In this document: piece after piece, positions 1 to 6,894 of the stretch | Numbering within the stretch: the first letter of the stretch is position 1 | Layout: each line of letters begins with the position of its first letter | From: Candidatus Wirthbacteria bacterium CG2_30_54_11 | Lineage (GTDB): Bacteria > Patescibacteriota > CG2-30-54-11 | Assembly: GCA_001873755.1 (NCBI GenBank) | Contig: MNZT01000079.1 | Coordinates: 1-7,770, forward strand | Length of the DNA stretch: 7,770 nucleotides | Reading direction: 5' to 3' | Notes under the pieces: model-generated | Databases searched by the model: none | What the model saw: the letters and a program-made list of their open reading frames with translations, nothing else | What the model was told of the DNA's origin: nothing | Made by a program: the position numbers and the translations under genes

Positions 1-2
1 CT

Positions 3-218
3 CATGAAGTGGAGTTCCTGATCAAGGCAGAAGTTGAGATTGCGAAACGAAATGAGCTTCATACGTTTGCGGTACTACCAAAGAGATGGGTGGTCGAGAG
101 ATGTTTTGGATGGCTAGAAAAGTCACGAAGGCTTTGGAAGAACTGTGAAAGAAAGACTAATTCGTCATTGCAAATGATGGTCTTATGTTTTCTCGTTATC
201 CTATTGAAAAGATTTTGA
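3..218 (+). CDS. IS5-family DDE transposase, C-terminal fragment (5' end outside window)
   Basis: The reading frame is open from the left edge (nt 3) and stops with TGA at 216-218, giving 71 visible residues. The stretch PKRWVVERCFGWLEKSRRLW is the hallmark C-terminal block of IS5-type transposases. The Glu of WVVER, encoded at 96-98, should be the final acidic residue of the DDE triad, which cuts and joins DNA ends during transposition. The closing segment, with NSSLQMMVLCFLVILLKRF, also matches the usual helical end of the family. The tail has no stops or frameshifts, but the first two catalytic Asp residues are outside the window, so activity cannot be judged. The GTG at 9 is an internal codon and not the real start. 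The gene is AT-richer than the next gene, as expected for a mobile element. Confidence 0.82.
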   Translation, partial: HEVEFLIKAEVEIAKRNELHTFAVLPKRWVVERCFGWLEKSRRLWKNCERKTNSSLQMMVLCFLVILLKRF

Positions 219-226
219 ACAGGCTC
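213..226 (+). repeat. Putative right terminal inverted repeat of the IS
   Basis: TTTTGAACAGGCTC overlaps the transposase stop codon and resembles the outer end of IS5-family elements. Its partner, GAGCCTGTTCAAAA, would lie at the left end of the element, which is not in this window. The exact outer base is uncertain by a few positions. Confidence 0.55.
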
Positions 227-244
227 TTAGAAGTATCCTCTAAG
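226..244. repeat. Short inverted repeat next to the IS end
   Basis: CTTAGA (226-231) and TCTAAG (239-244) are perfect inverted copies around a 7-base loop, starting at the last base of the presumed IS. A partly overlapping direct repeat, AAGTATCCT (231-239) and AAGTATACC (242-250), matches at 7 of 9 positions. The stem is short and AT-rich and no T-run follows it, so it is a poor terminator. It may be part of an operator or simply chance. This 55-base gap (219-273) also holds the only upstream control region of the next gene. TTGAAC at 215-220 could act as a -35, but no well-spaced -10 follows, so I call no promoter here. Confidence 0.35.
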
Positions 245-273
245 TATACCATACGGGAGCGAGAACAATAAAG

Positions 274-1572
274 ATGTTTGCAGTCGACCTCCATATACAT
301 TCGAGGTTTTCCAGAGCAACGTCCAAGTCCCTGACGCTTCCGGAACTGTTCCATTCGGCCAGAGCCAAAGGGATCAGCGTACTGGGGACCGGGGATTTCA
401 CCCATCCGGCCTGGCGTCGTGAGATGCACGAGCAGCTGCAGGATGACGGGTCAGGCCTGCTGAGATTGAAAAAGGAATTTCAGGCGGTCTCATCGGTTGG
501 TCAGACTGAACTTTTTTCGGGTTCCGGGGGTATTGGCTTGAGCGGACAATCCTTCGTGGTGGATGACGTCCGGTTCATCCTGACCTGCGAACTCAGCACG
601 ATTTATTCGCACAATGGTCGGACCCGCAAGGTTCACCACGTTTTCCTGGCCCCCGACCTCAGGCGGGCGGATGCCGTCAGTGAGGCTCTGCAGGCTCGCG
701 GTATTAATATCACTTCTGACGGACGTCCCATGATGGGGCTGACTTCACAGGAACTGTGTGAAGTGGTTTTCACAGCCTGCCCGGACTGTCAGCTCATACC
801 GGCTCATATCTGGACACCGTGGTTTTCGGTGTTCGGGTCCAGATCCGGATACGATACGATCGAGGAGTGCTACGGTCCGTATACCGAAAAAATTCTTGCT
901 CTCGAGACCGGATTGTCTTCAGATCCTGAGATGAACTGGCGCTGTTCGCAGCTGGACAGGTTCACCCTGGTCTCCAATTCGGACGCGCACTCCGCTGTCA
1001 AACTCGCCCGAGAGTGCAATGTCTTTGCGGCTTCTGCCCTCTCTGATCTGACATACGGACGGCTGGTCGAGATGATCAGAAAGGGTGATCCGGCAGAATT
1101 TCTCTTCACCGCAGAATTTTATCCGGAAGAGGGCAAATACCATTATGACGGACACCGCGTCTGCGAAGTATGCTGGTCCCCCGAGGAGACCAGAAAGCAT
1201 GGCGGTATCTGTCCCCGATGCCACCAGGGTGTGACCGTCGGGGTCAGCAGCCGCGTAGATGAACTGAGTGATCGTCCGGTGGGGTATGTGCCGTCAAACC
1301 GGCCAGGTGTCCGCCATATCGTGCCTCTCGATGAGCTGATCGCTTCAGAGTTCCATATGTCTGCGACCTCAAAGAAAACTGCAGCGCTTCGGCGTGCGCT
1401 GACAGAGGAATACGGCAGTGAACTTCGGGTGCTTCTGGATGCCGATACAGATGAGATCAGTGCTTTCGCCGGGGTGAACATGGGTTCTGCGATCCGGAAG
1501 ATGCGCAGCGGGGAAGTCGAGAAGTCGCCCGGGTACGACGGGGAGTTCGGAAAAGTGATAGTAAGCGTTTAG
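274..1572 (+). CDS. Endonuclease Q-like PHP-domain DNA repair enzyme
   Basis: The 432-residue product opens with the PHP metal motif (H7 and H9 in DLHIHS) and continues with D41/H44 (DFTHP), E106, H121/H122, H178 (PAHIWTPWF), E211 (LETGLSSDP) and D237/H239 (SNSDAH). This is a complete set of ligands for a trinuclear metal site. C297, C300, C313 and C316 then form a four-cysteine zinc site within KYHYDGHR...GGICPRCHQG. The C-terminal tail includes PGYDGEFG (419-426). This order and length match endonuclease Q, which nicks DNA 5' of uracil, hypoxanthine, xanthine and abasic sites; the characterised archaeal enzyme is about the same size. Such proteins are often annotated only as PHP-domain or UvrD-associated proteins. 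A Gly/Ser-rich insertion lies at about residues 71-95. The ATG has GGGAG at 255-259 about 14 bases upstream, a slightly long spacing. The start fits because the PHP motif begins six residues in. Substrate range is inferred from the family. Confidence 0.82.
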   Translation: MFAVDLHIHSRFSRATSKSLTLPELFHSARAKGISVLGTGDFTHPAWRREMHEQLQDDGSGLLRLKKEFQAVSSVGQTELFSGSGGIGLSGQSFVVDDVRFILTCELSTIYSHNGRTRKVHHVFLAPDLRRADAVSEALQARGINITSDGRPMMGLTSQELCEVVFTACPDCQLIPAHIWTPWFSVFGSRSGYDTIEECYGPYTEKILALETGLSSDPEMNWRCSQLDRFTLVSNSDAHSAVKLARECNVFAASALSDLTYGRLVEMIRKGDPAEFLFTAEFYPEEGKYHYDGHRVCEVCWSPEETRKHGGICPRCHQGVTVGVSSRVDELSDRPVGYVPSNRPGVRHIVPLDELIASEFHMSATSKKTAALRRALTEEYGSELRVLLDADTDEISAFAGVNMGSAIRKMRSGEVEKSPGYDGEFGKVIVSV

Positions 1573-1578
1573 CGTTTT

Positions 1579-1587
1579 TGGTATAAC
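1579..1587 (+). promoter_or_regulatory. Candidate extended -10 promoter for minC
   Basis: TGG followed by TATAAC (1582-1587) fits the extended -10 pattern TGnTATAAT with one mismatch. It sits just after the endonuclease gene stop codon. No good -35 lies 17 bases upstream, as is usual for extended -10 promoters. Transcription would begin near 1594, leaving a leader of about 37 bases before the GTG at 1631. AGCGTTT occurs twice in tandem just upstream (1563-1577), of unknown meaning. Confidence 0.5.
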
Positions 1588-1615
1588 GTGCATGCGGGAT
1601 TTGGTTTTTTTAGCT

Positions 1616-1625
1616 GAGGGAGGAG
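1616..1625 (+). promoter_or_regulatory. Strong Shine-Dalgarno that fixes the minC start
   Basis: GAGGGAGGAG is a near-perfect ribosome binding site ending five bases before the GTG at 1631. The in-frame ATG at 1592 has no such site and would lie almost at the predicted transcription start. Translation from 1631 is therefore preferred, despite GTG being the rarer codon. Confidence 0.75.
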
Positions 1626-1630
1626 CGCAA

Positions 1631-2314
1631 GTGGCAACGGAAGAAATAATGAAAAGCCAGGTTCAATTCCAGGATCATGCCGAGCCTGCAGTGGAAAAGG
1701 TCCGCATCCGTGGCAGCAGGGGCGATCTGATCATCGAGGTCGATGACAGCGTCGCCTTCAGCAAAGCGCTGAAAAATCTGGAATCAGAGCTTCGCAAAGC
1801 GCCACTTTTTTATAAGGATTCTGTAGCCCGTATAGGGTTCGGACAGACCATCCTCAACGCAAAACAGAAGAAATCCATCCGCGAGGTGTGCGTAAAGTTT
1901 GGCATCCTCTATCAGGAGCTGGCCACCGATTTTCGTGAAGATCAGAAAAAGGCCAATGCTCTCCTCATCTCCCGGACCCTCAGGTCAGGTCAGAAGGTCC
2001 AGTACGACGGTCACGTCGTCATTCTGGGAGATGTGCAGCCGGGGGCCGAAGTGGTCGCTTCCGGCCATATCATCGTCTGGGGCACCCTTCGCGGGGTCGC
2101 TCATGCCGGTGCCGGCGGCAACCAGAAGGCTTTTGTCTGCTCCATGCGTCTCATTCCCGTGCAGCTCAGGATCGCCAATTTCGTGGCTGTGGAGCTGGGC
2201 GGGTCAGAGAACCAGTCCAAAAAGCCGGAGATCGCTCATATCGAGGGCGACCTGATCGTGGCCGAAGAATGGGATGCCAAGACGTTTGTCAAAATGGGAA
2301 TTGTACTTGAATAA
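1631..2314 (+). CDS. minC: Septum site-determining protein MinC
   Basis: The 227-residue product is an inhibitor of FtsZ assembly that keeps the division septum away from the poles when recruited to the membrane by MinD. Residues of about 20-105 form the N-terminal FtsZ-acting domain (VRIRGSRGDLIIEVDD and following). Residues of about 110-190 form the C-terminal beta-helix domain, recognised by RSGQKVQYDGHVVILGDVQPGAEV, then GHIIVWGTLRGVAHAGAGGN. R118-S119-G120-Q121 is the RSGQ motif needed for MinD binding in E. coli MinC. The length is normal. GTG at 1631 is chosen over ATG at 1592 because of the Shine-Dalgarno sequence; ATG at 1649 is a weaker alternative. The usual minD and minE partners do not follow: pheT begins 23 bp downstream, so MinD must be encoded elsewhere if the system works. 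Poorly conserved residues 191-205 (GGSENQSKKPEIAHI) form a hydrophilic loop before the last strand. Confidence 0.92.
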   Translation: MATEEIMKSQVQFQDHAEPAVEKVRIRGSRGDLIIEVDDSVAFSKALKNLESELRKAPLFYKDSVARIGFGQTILNAKQKKSIREVCVKFGILYQELATDFREDQKKANALLISRTLRSGQKVQYDGHVVILGDVQPGAEVVASGHIIVWGTLRGVAHAGAGGNQKAFVCSMRLIPVQLRIANFVAVELGGSENQSKKPEIAHIEGDLIVAEEWDAKTFVKMGIVLE

Positions 2315-2337
2315 CTGTCATTACTGCAGGTCCATCT

Positions 2338-4842
2338 ATGCTGCTCTCTCTCAACTGGCTTGCCGAATTCATCGATCATGGTTTGTCAACCGAGGAACTG
2401 GCCGAACGTCTCACCATGTCAGGTACCGAGGTCAAAGCCATTCACCATATCGGCGCCGAGTTTGACCGCATCGTGGTGGGGGAGGTGCTGGAGCTGAACC
2501 CTCACCCGCAGGCCGATCGTCTTCGCCTGCCGTTCGTTCGTATTGATGACCATACGACCAGACAGGTCGTCTGCGGAGCTGCCAATCTCGCAGTCGGACA
2601 GAAGATCGCATTTTCTTCGGTCGGAGCCCGTCTGTTCATGGACCCGGCGCAGAAAGAACGGCAGGAACTGACCGCTGCTACCATTCGCGGGGTCGAGAGT
2701 GCCGGCATGGTCTGCTCGGAGCGCGAGCTCGGTCTGGGTACCAGTCACAAAGGCATCCTGGTCCTGGATCCTGAGTGCAAAGTCGGGACGCCGCTGGCTG
2801 ACGCTCTGGGCCTTTTGGACACGATTTTCGAACTCGAGATCACTCCCAATCGTGGAGACTGTCTCTCGGTCCTGGGCATTGCCCGTGAGGTCGCGGCTTT
2901 GACCGGCAAACCAGTCCATATCCCTGACGCGGCCGGTGCGAAAAAGAAGATCAGGTACGCAGAACTGGCCGAAGTGGTAGAGACCTGGAGATCCGGTTTC
3001 AAAGGTGCGAAGCCAGATATTTCGATCACGGTGGATACTCCAGAACTGTGCCCCCGATTTTCTGCTGTCGTTATCTCGGGTATAGCGCCCGGTCTTTCTC
3101 CGATCTACATGCGCTGGAGACTGATCAACTGCGGCGTACGGCCGATCAGCAATATCGTGGATGTGACCAACTACGTCATGCTGGAACTGGGTGCTCCGCA
3201 GCATGCGTATGACCGCAGGGATATCTCCGGCACCGCTATGACCGTCAGAACCGCACGTCCCGGTGAACTGATGAAGACGCTGGACGGCGTGGAACGCAGG
3301 CTTACCGGTAGCATGGTAGTGGTCTCGGATGAGGCAAAGGTGCTTTGTCTGGCCGGGATCATGGGGGCGGAGAACAGCGAGATCAAAGAAGATACTACAG
3401 ATATTGTCTTGGAAGCCGCGCATTGGGATCCCGTCAATATCCGCCATACCTCGACCAGCCTGGCTCATCGGACCGAGGGTGGAGCTCGTTTTGAAAAATT
3501 TGTGGACCCTGACCTTACTCTGCAGTCGTTCTGGCGTAGTGTTACTCTGCTCCAGTCCATGGACGCCGGTGGGGAAGTGCTCGGTATTTTGGATCTGGAT
3601 GCGACGAGCCATAAGGCCCGTTCGATCGCTCTGCCCAGCTCCAAGCTCGAGCAGCTGCTGGGAGACAGTGTCCCCAAGACAAAAGCTGCATCAATCCTTC
3701 GAGATCTCGGGTTTGAAGTAACGGTTCCTGAGGGCAAAGCCGGCAAGGCCTGGATGTTGAAGGTCTCGGTGCCTCGTTTTCGTCCTGATGTGAAGGAAAG
3801 CGCGGATCTGGTGGAAGAGGTCGCCCGCATCATGACCATCGGTGCGTTCGGCACGAGGCTGCCTGAGGCCCGTTTTCCTCTGGAGACGACCCGCTATCAG
3901 GCTTCTCTAGCCCGTCAGACCCGTGAAACCATGTGCTCACTCGGCTATGCCGAATGTTACAGCTATTCACTTTTGAGCGAAAAAAACCTGCAGCGTATGG
4001 GTTTCGACCTCGCCCCGTATCTGAGACTCAGCAACCCGCTGGCAGATTTCGAATATCTGCGCTCCAGCCTGCTGCCGGGGCTGCTTTTGGCTGTGGAAAA
4101 GAATATGACCAGCCAGGATGAGATTCGCCTTTTCGAGGTCGGCACGGTGTTTTTGCGGGATGAAATGTCTGAGACGCATCTGCCGTCAGAGCCGACCATG
4201 CTTGGCCTGCTGGTCCTCTCGGGCGAGGGCAAGGATGGCCGCCTCTGGAAGAGTGGAGAGAATGCGTTGAGAGAAATAAAGACTGCGCTTGATTCACTTT
4301 TGAAAGTATGGGGTCTGTCTGATCCCACCTGGCAGCAGAGCTCTCAGGTCCCGACTGCGACCGTGGGGTCTAATTGGCTTCACCTGGGGCGCACAGCAGC
4401 TATAGTGGACGGTGCAAAAGAGATCGGCTGGGCAGGAGAGCTGCATCCGCAGAAAACTGTTTTTCTGGACCTCGGGGGCCGGCATGTCTGCTATGCAGAG
4501 ATCGACCTGTCGGCGATTGACCGGGACCGGGCAGTACGTCAGTTCAAGCCGTTTTCACCATACCCTCCTGTTACTCTGGATATCTCCTTTGTCCTCGCTT
4601 TTGAGGTCCAGGCCGCAGCTGTGGAAAAGGTCATCCGGGATGCCGGTGGGGACATAGTGACCTCGGTCGAGGTGCTCGATGTTTTCGAAAAGCCGGAATT
4701 CGGAGCGGGGAACAAGTCCATGACCTGGCGTCTGACCTGTCAGAGCATGGAACGGACGCTTCAGGACGCCGAAGCCGCTTCGGCGCATGCCTCTGTCGTC
4801 GAAGCGCTCGTGAAGGCATTTGCGATCCAGGTGAGACAGTAA
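2338..4842 (+). CDS. pheT: Phenylalanine--tRNA ligase beta subunit
   Basis: The 834-residue product is the beta chain of the cytoplasmic (alpha-beta)2 PheRS, which charges tRNA-Phe; the beta chain binds tRNA and edits mischarged Tyr. Domains in order: N-terminal helix with LNWLAEFID; EMAP/OB tRNA-binding domain at about 40-150 (NPHPQADRL, GVESAGMVCSERELGLG); the conserved ITPNRGDCLSVLGIAREVAAL; B3/4 editing domain at about 235-400 (RPISNIVDVTNYVMLELG, H289, LAGIMGAENSEI, GARFEKFVDP); B5 domain at about 425-500 (RFRPDVKESADLVEEVARI); catalytic-like core at about 515-725 (LSNPLADFEYLRSSLLPGLL, LFEVGTVF); and FDX-ACB anticodon-binding domain at about 740-834 (GNKSMTWRLTCQSMERTL). It is slightly longer than the roughly 800 residues usual in the family. 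AGG at 2328-2330 lies seven bases before the ATG. pheS, normally just upstream, is replaced here by minC, and no T-box or attenuator fits in the 23-bp gap. Two changes from common motifs are noted in the findings. Confidence 0.97.
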   Translation: MLLSLNWLAEFIDHGLSTEELAERLTMSGTEVKAIHHIGAEFDRIVVGEVLELNPHPQADRLRLPFVRIDDHTTRQVVCGAANLAVGQKIAFSSVGARLFMDPAQKERQELTAATIRGVESAGMVCSERELGLGTSHKGILVLDPECKVGTPLADALGLLDTIFELEITPNRGDCLSVLGIAREVAALTGKPVHIPDAAGAKKKIRYAELAEVVETWRSGFKGAKPDISITVDTPELCPRFSAVVISGIAPGLSPIYMRWRLINCGVRPISNIVDVTNYVMLELGAPQHAYDRRDISGTAMTVRTARPGELMKTLDGVERRLTGSMVVVSDEAKVLCLAGIMGAENSEIKEDTTDIVLEAAHWDPVNIRHTSTSLAHRTEGGARFEKFVDPDLTLQSFWRSVTLLQSMDAGGEVLGILDLDATSHKARSIALPSSKLEQLLGDSVPKTKAASILRDLGFEVTVPEGKAGKAWMLKVSVPRFRPDVKESADLVEEVARIMTIGAFGTRLPEARFPLETTRYQASLARQTRETMCSLGYAECYSYSLLSEKNLQRMGFDLAPYLRLSNPLADFEYLRSSLLPGLLLAVEKNMTSQDEIRLFEVGTVFLRDEMSETHLPSEPTMLGLLVLSGEGKDGRLWKSGENALREIKTALDSLLKVWGLSDPTWQQSSQVPTATVGSNWLHLGRTAAIVDGAKEIGWAGELHPQKTVFLDLGGRHVCYAEIDLSAIDRDRAVRQFKPFSPYPPVTLDISFVLAFEVQAAAVEKVIRDAGGDIVTSVEVLDVFEKPEFGAGNKSMTWRLTCQSMERTLQDAEAASAHASVVEALVKAFAIQVRQ

Positions 4843-4881
4843 CTTACAGATACCGGTTCGTCATATCGAGAGGAGATCCCC

Positions 4882-6894
4882 ATGGCCATGCAGGACGGCT
4901 ATTTTTCGGTCCCGGACGTGGAGCGGTTCGCAGATACGCTGGCGGTGCTCGCGGCTGAGACCGTGCAAAAGGCCAATTCCGGGCACCCCGGCGCTCCCCT
5001 TGGTATGGCACGGATGATGAGCGAGCTTTATCTCAATCATGTCCGGGTGGATCCTGCCCACCCTCACTGGTACGACCGAGACCGGTTCATCCTGTCCGCC
5101 GGTCATGCGTCGGCCGGACTGTATTCCCTGCTTCATCTGTCTGGGTATCAGATCTCTATTGACGATCTCCGGCAGTTCCGTCAGTGGGGGAGCATCACCC
5201 CCGGCCATCCTGAGCGGCATCTGGATATCGGCATCGAGATGACGACCGGTCCTCTCGGTCAAGGACTTGCCACAGCAGTCGGTGTTGCGCTCGGAGAAAA
5301 ACATCTTCAGGCGGAGTTCAACCAGCCCTGGCAATCGTTGCTCACGCACAGGGTCTATGTGATCGCCTCCGAGGGCGACATCATGGAGGGCATCAGCGCT
5401 GAGGCCTGCTCTCTGGCCGGGCACTGGAAACTTGGCAATCTGACCGTTCTCCTGGACCGCAACCAGATCTGCATCGACGGTCCTACGGATCTGTCATTTT
5501 CCGAAGATATCAGGGGCCGCTTCACGGCTCAGAACTGGTTCGTCCAGGAGATCGATGGTCACGATGTGCAGGCGATCCGCGGAGCGGTCGAACAGTCTAA
5601 AAAAGAGGCAGACCGGCCCAGTCTCATCATTTGCAATACGCATATAGGCTGGCGGTCAGCCAAACAGGACAGTGCCGGTGCTCATGGTGAGCCTCTGGGC
5701 CAGGACAACCTGGAAAAGTTCAAGGCAGAGCTGGGTTATTCCGGCAGCTTTACCGTACCTGATGCCGTAGATGCAGTGAGACAGCAGAAACTTCTGATCG
5801 GGAGCGAACAATACGGCCAGTTTGAAAAAACCTTAGTGGCTTATCAAAAAGCACAGCCCGAATTGGCAGCTGAATTTATGAGAAGGCAGGTAGGCGAGCT
5901 GCCCCAGGGATGGGAACAGTCTCTTCCTTTTGCAGAGACTCTGACGAGTGTCGCCACGCGCAAGGCGTCGGGCAATATCCTCGATGCGATTGTTCCTGTC
6001 ATTCCTGAACTCGTCGGCGGGTCTGCGGACCTGACCCCGAGCAACAATACAAGAGCCAAAGGAATGACCGATATGCTGCCGCCGCTTTTTGACGGCCGCT
6101 ATGTGCACTACGGCATCCGCGAATTCGCCATGGGTACGATCATGAACGGGATGGCGGTTTATGGAGGTATCATTCCGTACGGCGGCACCTTCATGGTGTT
6201 TTGTGACTACATGAAACCTGCTATCAGGCTCGCGGCACTGATGCAACTCAAAGTCGTCTACGTCTTCACGCACGACAGCATCGGTCTCGGCGAGGACGGC
6301 CCGACCCATCAGCCGATCGAGCAGCTCGCTGCCTTGCGGTCGATCCCCGGACTCCAGGTGATCCGGCCGGCAGATGCCAATGAGACGGCTGTGGCCTGGA
6401 AGATGGCGCTTGGTCATCAGGGCCCGACGGCTTTGATACTTTCCCGTCAGAACCTGAAGGTCCTGACTTCAGGAAAGAACAAGGATGACATGAAGGGTGC
6501 ATACATTATGAAAGTGGAAAAGGAGACAGACATCAGCCGTTTGCACGATGGTGACGGCGTCTCTACCAAACTTGACTTGATCCTCGTGGCCACTGGTTCT
6601 GAGGTCTCGCTGGCCTTCGAGGCTGCTGAAATCCTTGAACACAAAGGCCTGTCCGTTCGCGTCGTGACCATGCCCTGCTGGGAGGTCTATCGGAAGCAGT
6701 CGCCAGAGTATCAGAATATGCTCCTGCCACCCGGCGTCCGGAAGGTCGGCGTCGAGGCAGCTTCGCCGTTCGGATGGCACGAGTGGGTGGATGAGGTCAT
6801 TGCCATCGATGGTTTCGGCGCGTCGGCGCCCGGTGATGTAGTGATGGAGCAGTATGGGTTTGCGCCGGAGGCGATAGCGAATCGGTTGGCATAG
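4882..6894 (+). CDS. tkt: Transketolase
   Basis: This 670-residue thiamine diphosphate enzyme moves two-carbon units between ketose and aldose phosphates in the non-oxidative pentose phosphate pathway. It is full length. The N-terminal ThDP/PP domain has ANSGHPG (31-37), LSAGHAS with H75, TPGHPE (107-111), TTGPLGQG (121-128), the metal motif region SEGDIMEGISAEACSLAGH (163-181) and LDRNQICIDG with N194. The middle Pyr domain has VGGSADLTPSNN (378-389), GIREFAMG with the catalytic-type E414, and FTHDSIGLGEDGPTHQP (462-478) with H464 and H476. SRQNL (521-525) supplies R521, a phosphate-binding type residue. The C-terminal domain begins at about 565 (LILVATGSEVSLAFEAAEIL). GAGAGGAG at 4868-4875 is a good ribosome site six bases before ATG 4882; a second ATG at 4888 is too close to it. 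The gene follows pheT by 39 bp with no terminator, so it is probably co-transcribed. The metal-motif Asp is Glu here (E164). The closest alternative family, the DXP synthases, lacks this motif set. Confidence 0.97.
   Translation: MAMQDGYFSVPDVERFADTLAVLAAETVQKANSGHPGAPLGMARMMSELYLNHVRVDPAHPHWYDRDRFILSAGHASAGLYSLLHLSGYQISIDDLRQFRQWGSITPGHPERHLDIGIEMTTGPLGQGLATAVGVALGEKHLQAEFNQPWQSLLTHRVYVIASEGDIMEGISAEACSLAGHWKLGNLTVLLDRNQICIDGPTDLSFSEDIRGRFTAQNWFVQEIDGHDVQAIRGAVEQSKKEADRPSLIICNTHIGWRSAKQDSAGAHGEPLGQDNLEKFKAELGYSGSFTVPDAVDAVRQQKLLIGSEQYGQFEKTLVAYQKAQPELAAEFMRRQVGELPQGWEQSLPFAETLTSVATRKASGNILDAIVPVIPELVGGSADLTPSNNTRAKGMTDMLPPLFDGRYVHYGIREFAMGTIMNGMAVYGGIIPYGGTFMVFCDYMKPAIRLAALMQLKVVYVFTHDSIGLGEDGPTHQPIEQLAALRSIPGLQVIRPADANETAVAWKMALGHQGPTALILSRQNLKVLTSGKNKDDMKGAYIMKVEKETDISRLHDGDGVSTKLDLILVATGSEVSLAFEAAEILEHKGLSVRVVTMPCWEVYRKQSPEYQNMLLPPGVRKVGVEAASPFGWHEWVDEVIAIDGFGASAPGDVVMEQYGFAPEAIANRLA

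Larger units (their letters stand above)
1..226 (+). mobile_element. Right end of an IS5-family insertion sequence (left part outside window)
   Basis: This segment holds the end of a DDE transposase gene followed at once by a likely terminal inverted repeat, TTTTGAACAGGCTC (213-226). That pattern, with the transposase stop codon inside the repeat, is familiar from IS5-family elements whose left ends begin with a GAGCCTGTT-like sequence. The next bases, TTAG (227-230), match the YTAR target of the IS5 group, and TTA matches the TNA target of the IS1031 group, so they may be the target duplication. The left end and the second target copy are outside the window, so neither the boundary nor the duplication is proven. 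The subgroup is inferred from memory of the family. Confidence 0.72.

Noticed and set aside
1592..1630. N-terminal extension of MinC from ATG 1592
   Set aside because: There is no ribosome site before it, it lies at the predicted transcription start, and the strong Shine-Dalgarno sequence serves GTG 1631.
2419..3612. 397-codon open frame on the - strand inside pheT
   Set aside because: It lies fully antisense to a clear full-length pheT, has no recognisable domain, and its residue mix is that of a shadow frame in GC-rich coding DNA.
4843..4881. Possible terminator or regulator between pheT and tkt
   Set aside because: No stem-loop or T-run is visible in the 39 bp; it contains only the tkt ribosome site.
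4861..5424. 187-codon - strand open frame over the start of tkt
   Set aside because: It is antisense to conserved transketolase motifs and has no family resemblance.
5833..6417. 194-codon - strand open frame inside tkt
   Set aside because: It mirrors the conserved catalytic region of tkt and is explained by codon bias on the opposite strand.
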